DNA from: Candidatus Mediterraneibacter stercorigallinarum
Lineage (GTDB): Bacteria; Bacillota; Clostridia; Lachnospirales; Lachnospiraceae
Direction: 5' to 3'
Assembly (NCBI GenBank): GCA_019116185.1
Contig: DXCD01000140.1
Span: forward strand, 1 to 6,020
DNA length: 6,020 nucleotides
The notes under the pieces are model-generated. The model was given only the letters and a program-made list of their open reading frames with translations. It ran no database searches and was not told the origin of the DNA. Position 1 is the first letter of the stretch. The number at the start of each line of letters is the position of its first letter. Positions 4,422 to 6,020 of this stretch are shown here, in pieces. A program made the translations under genes and the position numbers.

Positions 4422-5783
4422 ATGAAAAAAGCAGCGCTCCATAATTTGGGATGTAAGGTAAATGCGTATGAAACAGAAGCAATGCAGGAGATGCTCGAAC
4501 AGGCGGGATATGAGATTGTACCGTTTAAAGAAGGCGCGGATGTATATGTGATCAATACCTGTACCGTGACAAATATCGCGGACCGGAAATCCCGTCAGAT
4601 GCTCCACCGGGCCCGGAAATTAAACCCGGATGCAGTGGTCGTGGCGGCCGGATGTTATGTCCAGGCTCAGGATGGAAAAGAAGTGGACCCGTGCATTGAC
4701 ATTGTCATCGGAAATAACCATAAAAAAGACCTGGTCAGGATCCTCGGCGAGTATGAGGAAGAACGGGCAAAGAGACGGGAGGATGAGCTCCGCGAACGCG
4801 ATGGAGAAAATGAGAACGGCTGCGGGACAGGCGGCAGGCATGCGGCATATGAAGTGGAGGACATCAACCGGACAAAAGAATATGAAGCCCTTCATCTCAC
4901 CCGCACAGGCGAGCATACCCGCGCTTATATCAAGGTGCAGGACGGATGCAACCAGTTCTGTACGTACTGCATTATCCCCTATGCAAGAGGGCGGGTGCGC
5001 AGCAGAAATTTGCAGGATGTGGAACAGGAGGTCAGGGCGCTTGCCGCGAACGGATACCGGGAGATCGTGCTCACGGGCATACATCTGAGCTCTTACGGTA
5101 TTGATTTTGACGGGAAGAGACATCTTCTGGATCTGATCCGCACGGTCCATGAAGTGGAGGGGATCATGCGGATCCGCCTGGGCTCCCTGGAGCCGGGGAT
5201 CGTGACGGAGGAGTTCGCAAGAGAGCTTGCTTCTATGCCCAAGATATGCCCCCATTTCCATCTCTCGCTCCAGAGCGGGTGCGACGCCACGCTGAAGCGG
5301 ATGAACCGGCGCTATACAAGCGGCGAGTATTATGAGAGGTGCAGGATCCTCAGGAAATATTTTGACGCGCCGGCGCTGACTACGGACGTGATCGTCGGCT
5401 TCCCCGGGGAAACGGAAGAAGAGTTCCGCGAGTCTTTGGATTTCGTGGACAAGGTTGATTTCTATGAGACCCATATTTTTAAATATTCCAGAAGAGAGGG
5501 AACAAAGGCCGCTTCCATGCAGGACCAGGTGGACGAGCAGACGAAGACAAAGAGAAGCGCGATTATGATCGCGCTGGGCGAGAAAAAGAGAAAGGCTTAC
5601 GAGCGCGGTTTCATCGGAAAAGAGGTAGAAGTGCTTGTCGAGGAGGACGCGGTGATCGGCGGAAAGCCTGTCCAGACGGGACATACAAAGGAATATATTA
5701 AAATTGCACTAGATACAAAGGAAAATCTCCGTAATTGTATCGTAAACGTTCAAATTGATAATGACTCACAAATTATACATTGA
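4422..5783 (+). CDS. mtaB: tRNA (N6-threonylcarbamoyladenosine(37)-C2)-methylthiotransferase MtaB
   Basis: The 453-residue radical-SAM enzyme converts t6A37 to ms2t6A37 in ANN-decoding tRNAs. The N-terminal UPF0004 domain supplies three cysteines for the auxiliary 4Fe-4S cluster: Cys11 (LGCKVNAYE), Cys47 (NTCTVTN) and Cys78 (AGCYVQ). The radical-SAM motif CNQFCTYC (176-183: Cys176, Cys180, Cys183) is followed by IIPYARGRVRSR. Later come HFHLSLQSGCD (278-288) and TDVIVGFPGETEEEF (321-335), and a C-terminal TRAM RNA-binding domain from about residue 395. LGCKVN and the length favour MtaB over MiaB or RimO. A highly charged linker (about residues 107-150) separates the first two domains. All six cluster cysteines are present. 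In many Firmicutes mtaB follows rsmE directly; here the desulfurase, thiI and HPr-like genes lie between. Confidence 0.95.
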   Translation: MKKAALHNLGCKVNAYETEAMQEMLEQAGYEIVPFKEGADVYVINTCTVTNIADRKSRQMLHRARKLNPDAVVVAAGCYVQAQDGKEVDPCIDIVIGNNHKKDLVRILGEYEEERAKRREDELRERDGENENGCGTGGRHAAYEVEDINRTKEYEALHLTRTGEHTRAYIKVQDGCNQFCTYCIIPYARGRVRSRNLQDVEQEVRALAANGYREIVLTGIHLSSYGIDFDGKRHLLDLIRTVHEVEGIMRIRLGSLEPGIVTEEFARELASMPKICPHFHLSLQSGCDATLKRMNRRYTSGEYYERCRILRKYFDAPALTTDVIVGFPGETEEEFRESLDFVDKVDFYETHIFKYSRREGTKAASMQDQVDEQTKTKRSAIMIALGEKKRKAYERGFIGKEVEVLVEEDAVIGGKPVQTGHTKEYIKIALDTKENLRNCIVNVQIDNDSQIIH

Positions 5784-5808
5784 ATTTTAAAAGGGATTAT
5801 ATTAGAAT
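5780..5808 (+). promoter_or_regulatory. Sigma-A-type promoter of ireB, overlapping the mtaB stop codon
   Basis: -35 TTGAAT (5780-5785) and -10 TAGAAT (5803-5808) are separated by 17 nt. The -35 includes the mtaB stop TGA (5781-5783). Predicted transcription start is near 5815. The surrounding DNA, including the last codons of mtaB, is clearly AT-rich, which fits a promoter. Confidence 0.8.
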
Positions 5809-5814
5809 TGTAAA

Positions 5815-5913
5815 TAGGGATTCTGGGTCTTCCCAGAGGAAGAAAGGCAGGCCGCCGGCATCTGGCGGATGCCTTAAATAACCAGGAACATACAGAGAAG
5901 GAGGAGCATCAGG
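5815..5913 (+). other. Structured 5' leader of ireB
   Basis: About 99 nt separate the predicted transcription start from ireB, with no coding sequence seen. Hairpin 1 is UCUGGG/CCCAGA (5822-5827 and 5832-5837) with a UCUU loop. It competes with an equally long hairpin UCUUCC/GGAAGA (5828-5833 and 5838-5843). Hairpin 2 pairs AAGGCA with TGCCTT (5844-5849 and 5870-5875) and CCGCC with GGCGG (5852-5856 and 5864-5868). An alternative GGCATC/GATGCC (5857-5862 and 5868-5873) excludes it. No U-tract follows either, so this is not a standard terminator, and I recognise no known riboswitch. Confidence 0.5.
5898..5904 (+). promoter_or_regulatory. Ribosome binding site for ireB
   Basis: A perfect AAGGAGG, 9 nt before the ATG at 5914. 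Confidence 0.88.
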
Positions 5914-6020
5914 ATGAGTGATTTAGGCAACACACAATTCTTTCAGGTAGAGCCCGGACCGCAGATCTCAGCAAAGGATATTCTTGAGAACGTGTTCAAG
6001 GCTCTGAAAGAAAAAGGGTA
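5914..6020 (+). CDS. ireB: IreB family regulatory phosphoprotein (3' end outside window)
   Basis: The first 35 residues are present and the frame runs off the window inside codon 36. The segment ISAKDILENVFKALKEKG (18-35), followed by the first two bases of what is probably a tyrosine codon, matches the conserved start of the IreB/UPF0297 family (KDVLxxVYxALxEKGY). These are small cytoplasmic proteins of about 80-90 residues. In Enterococcus faecalis IreB is phosphorylated on N-terminal threonines by the PASTA-domain kinase IreK and restrains cephalosporin resistance; Thr7 here lies in the comparable stretch. In Firmicutes ireB is typically followed by ruvX (yqgF) and a DUF1292 gene, which would lie just beyond this window. 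Start choice rests on the perfect ribosome binding site. The call is based on about 40 percent of the protein. Confidence 0.87.
   Translation, partial: MSDLGNTQFFQVEPGPQISAKDILENVFKALKEKG

Noticed and set aside
4620..5684. Long minus-strand open frame (354 codons) opposite mtaB
   Set aside because: It lies wholly inside mtaB, is rich in Cys, His, Leu and Arg as expected from reading a gene backwards, has no recognisable domain, and mtaB itself is fully conserved.
5844..5875. Rho-independent terminator after mtaB
   Set aside because: The stem is good but it is followed by AAATAACC with no U-tract, and it lies downstream of the ireB promoter, so it is treated as part of the leader.

Overview
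The window looks like a chromosomal housekeeping segment from a Gram-positive, moderately GC-rich member of the Clostridia, most likely Lachnospiraceae. This is inferred from gene order (prmA-rsmE, cysteine desulfurase-thiI, mtaB, ireB), strong AAGGAGG-type ribosome binding sites, a ThiI without a rhodanese domain and an IreB-family protein. No mobile element, CRISPR array, tRNA or rRNA is visible. I see no evidence of an undescribed multigene system.

Layout. Positions 1-714 hold the 3' part of prmA, which overlaps rsmE (714-1460) by one base. The end of rsmE, including its stop codon, is the first of three degenerate 24-bp tandem repeats (1443-1514). After a 105-nt gap come a NifS/IscS-type cysteine desulfurase (1566-2723), a GC-rich hairpin-dense spacer, and thiI (2823-4007). 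A strong hairpin terminator (4021-4053) lies between the convergent thiI and a small HPr-like gene on the minus strand (4075-4308). That gene has a clear sigma-A-type promoter and a 13-bp palindrome at its predicted transcription start. Divergent from it is mtaB (4422-5783). A second clear promoter overlaps the mtaB stop codon and feeds a structured leader of about 100 nt ahead of ireB (from 5914, cut by the window end).

Functionally this is mostly a translation-machinery modification cluster. PrmA methylates ribosomal protein L11 and RsmE methylates 16S rRNA. The cysteine desulfurase probably supplies persulfide sulfur to ThiI for 4-thiouridine in tRNA. MtaB adds a methylthio group to t6A37 of tRNA. 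The HPr-like protein keeps the regulatory-serine region of HPr but lacks the phospho-accepting histidine, so it is probably a regulator rather than a phosphocarrier. IreB-family proteins are substrates of a PASTA-type Ser/Thr kinase in enterococci.

The observations most worth a second look are the stop-codon-containing tandem repeats at the end of rsmE, the palindrome at the HPr-like promoter, and the leader of ireB with mutually exclusive hairpins.
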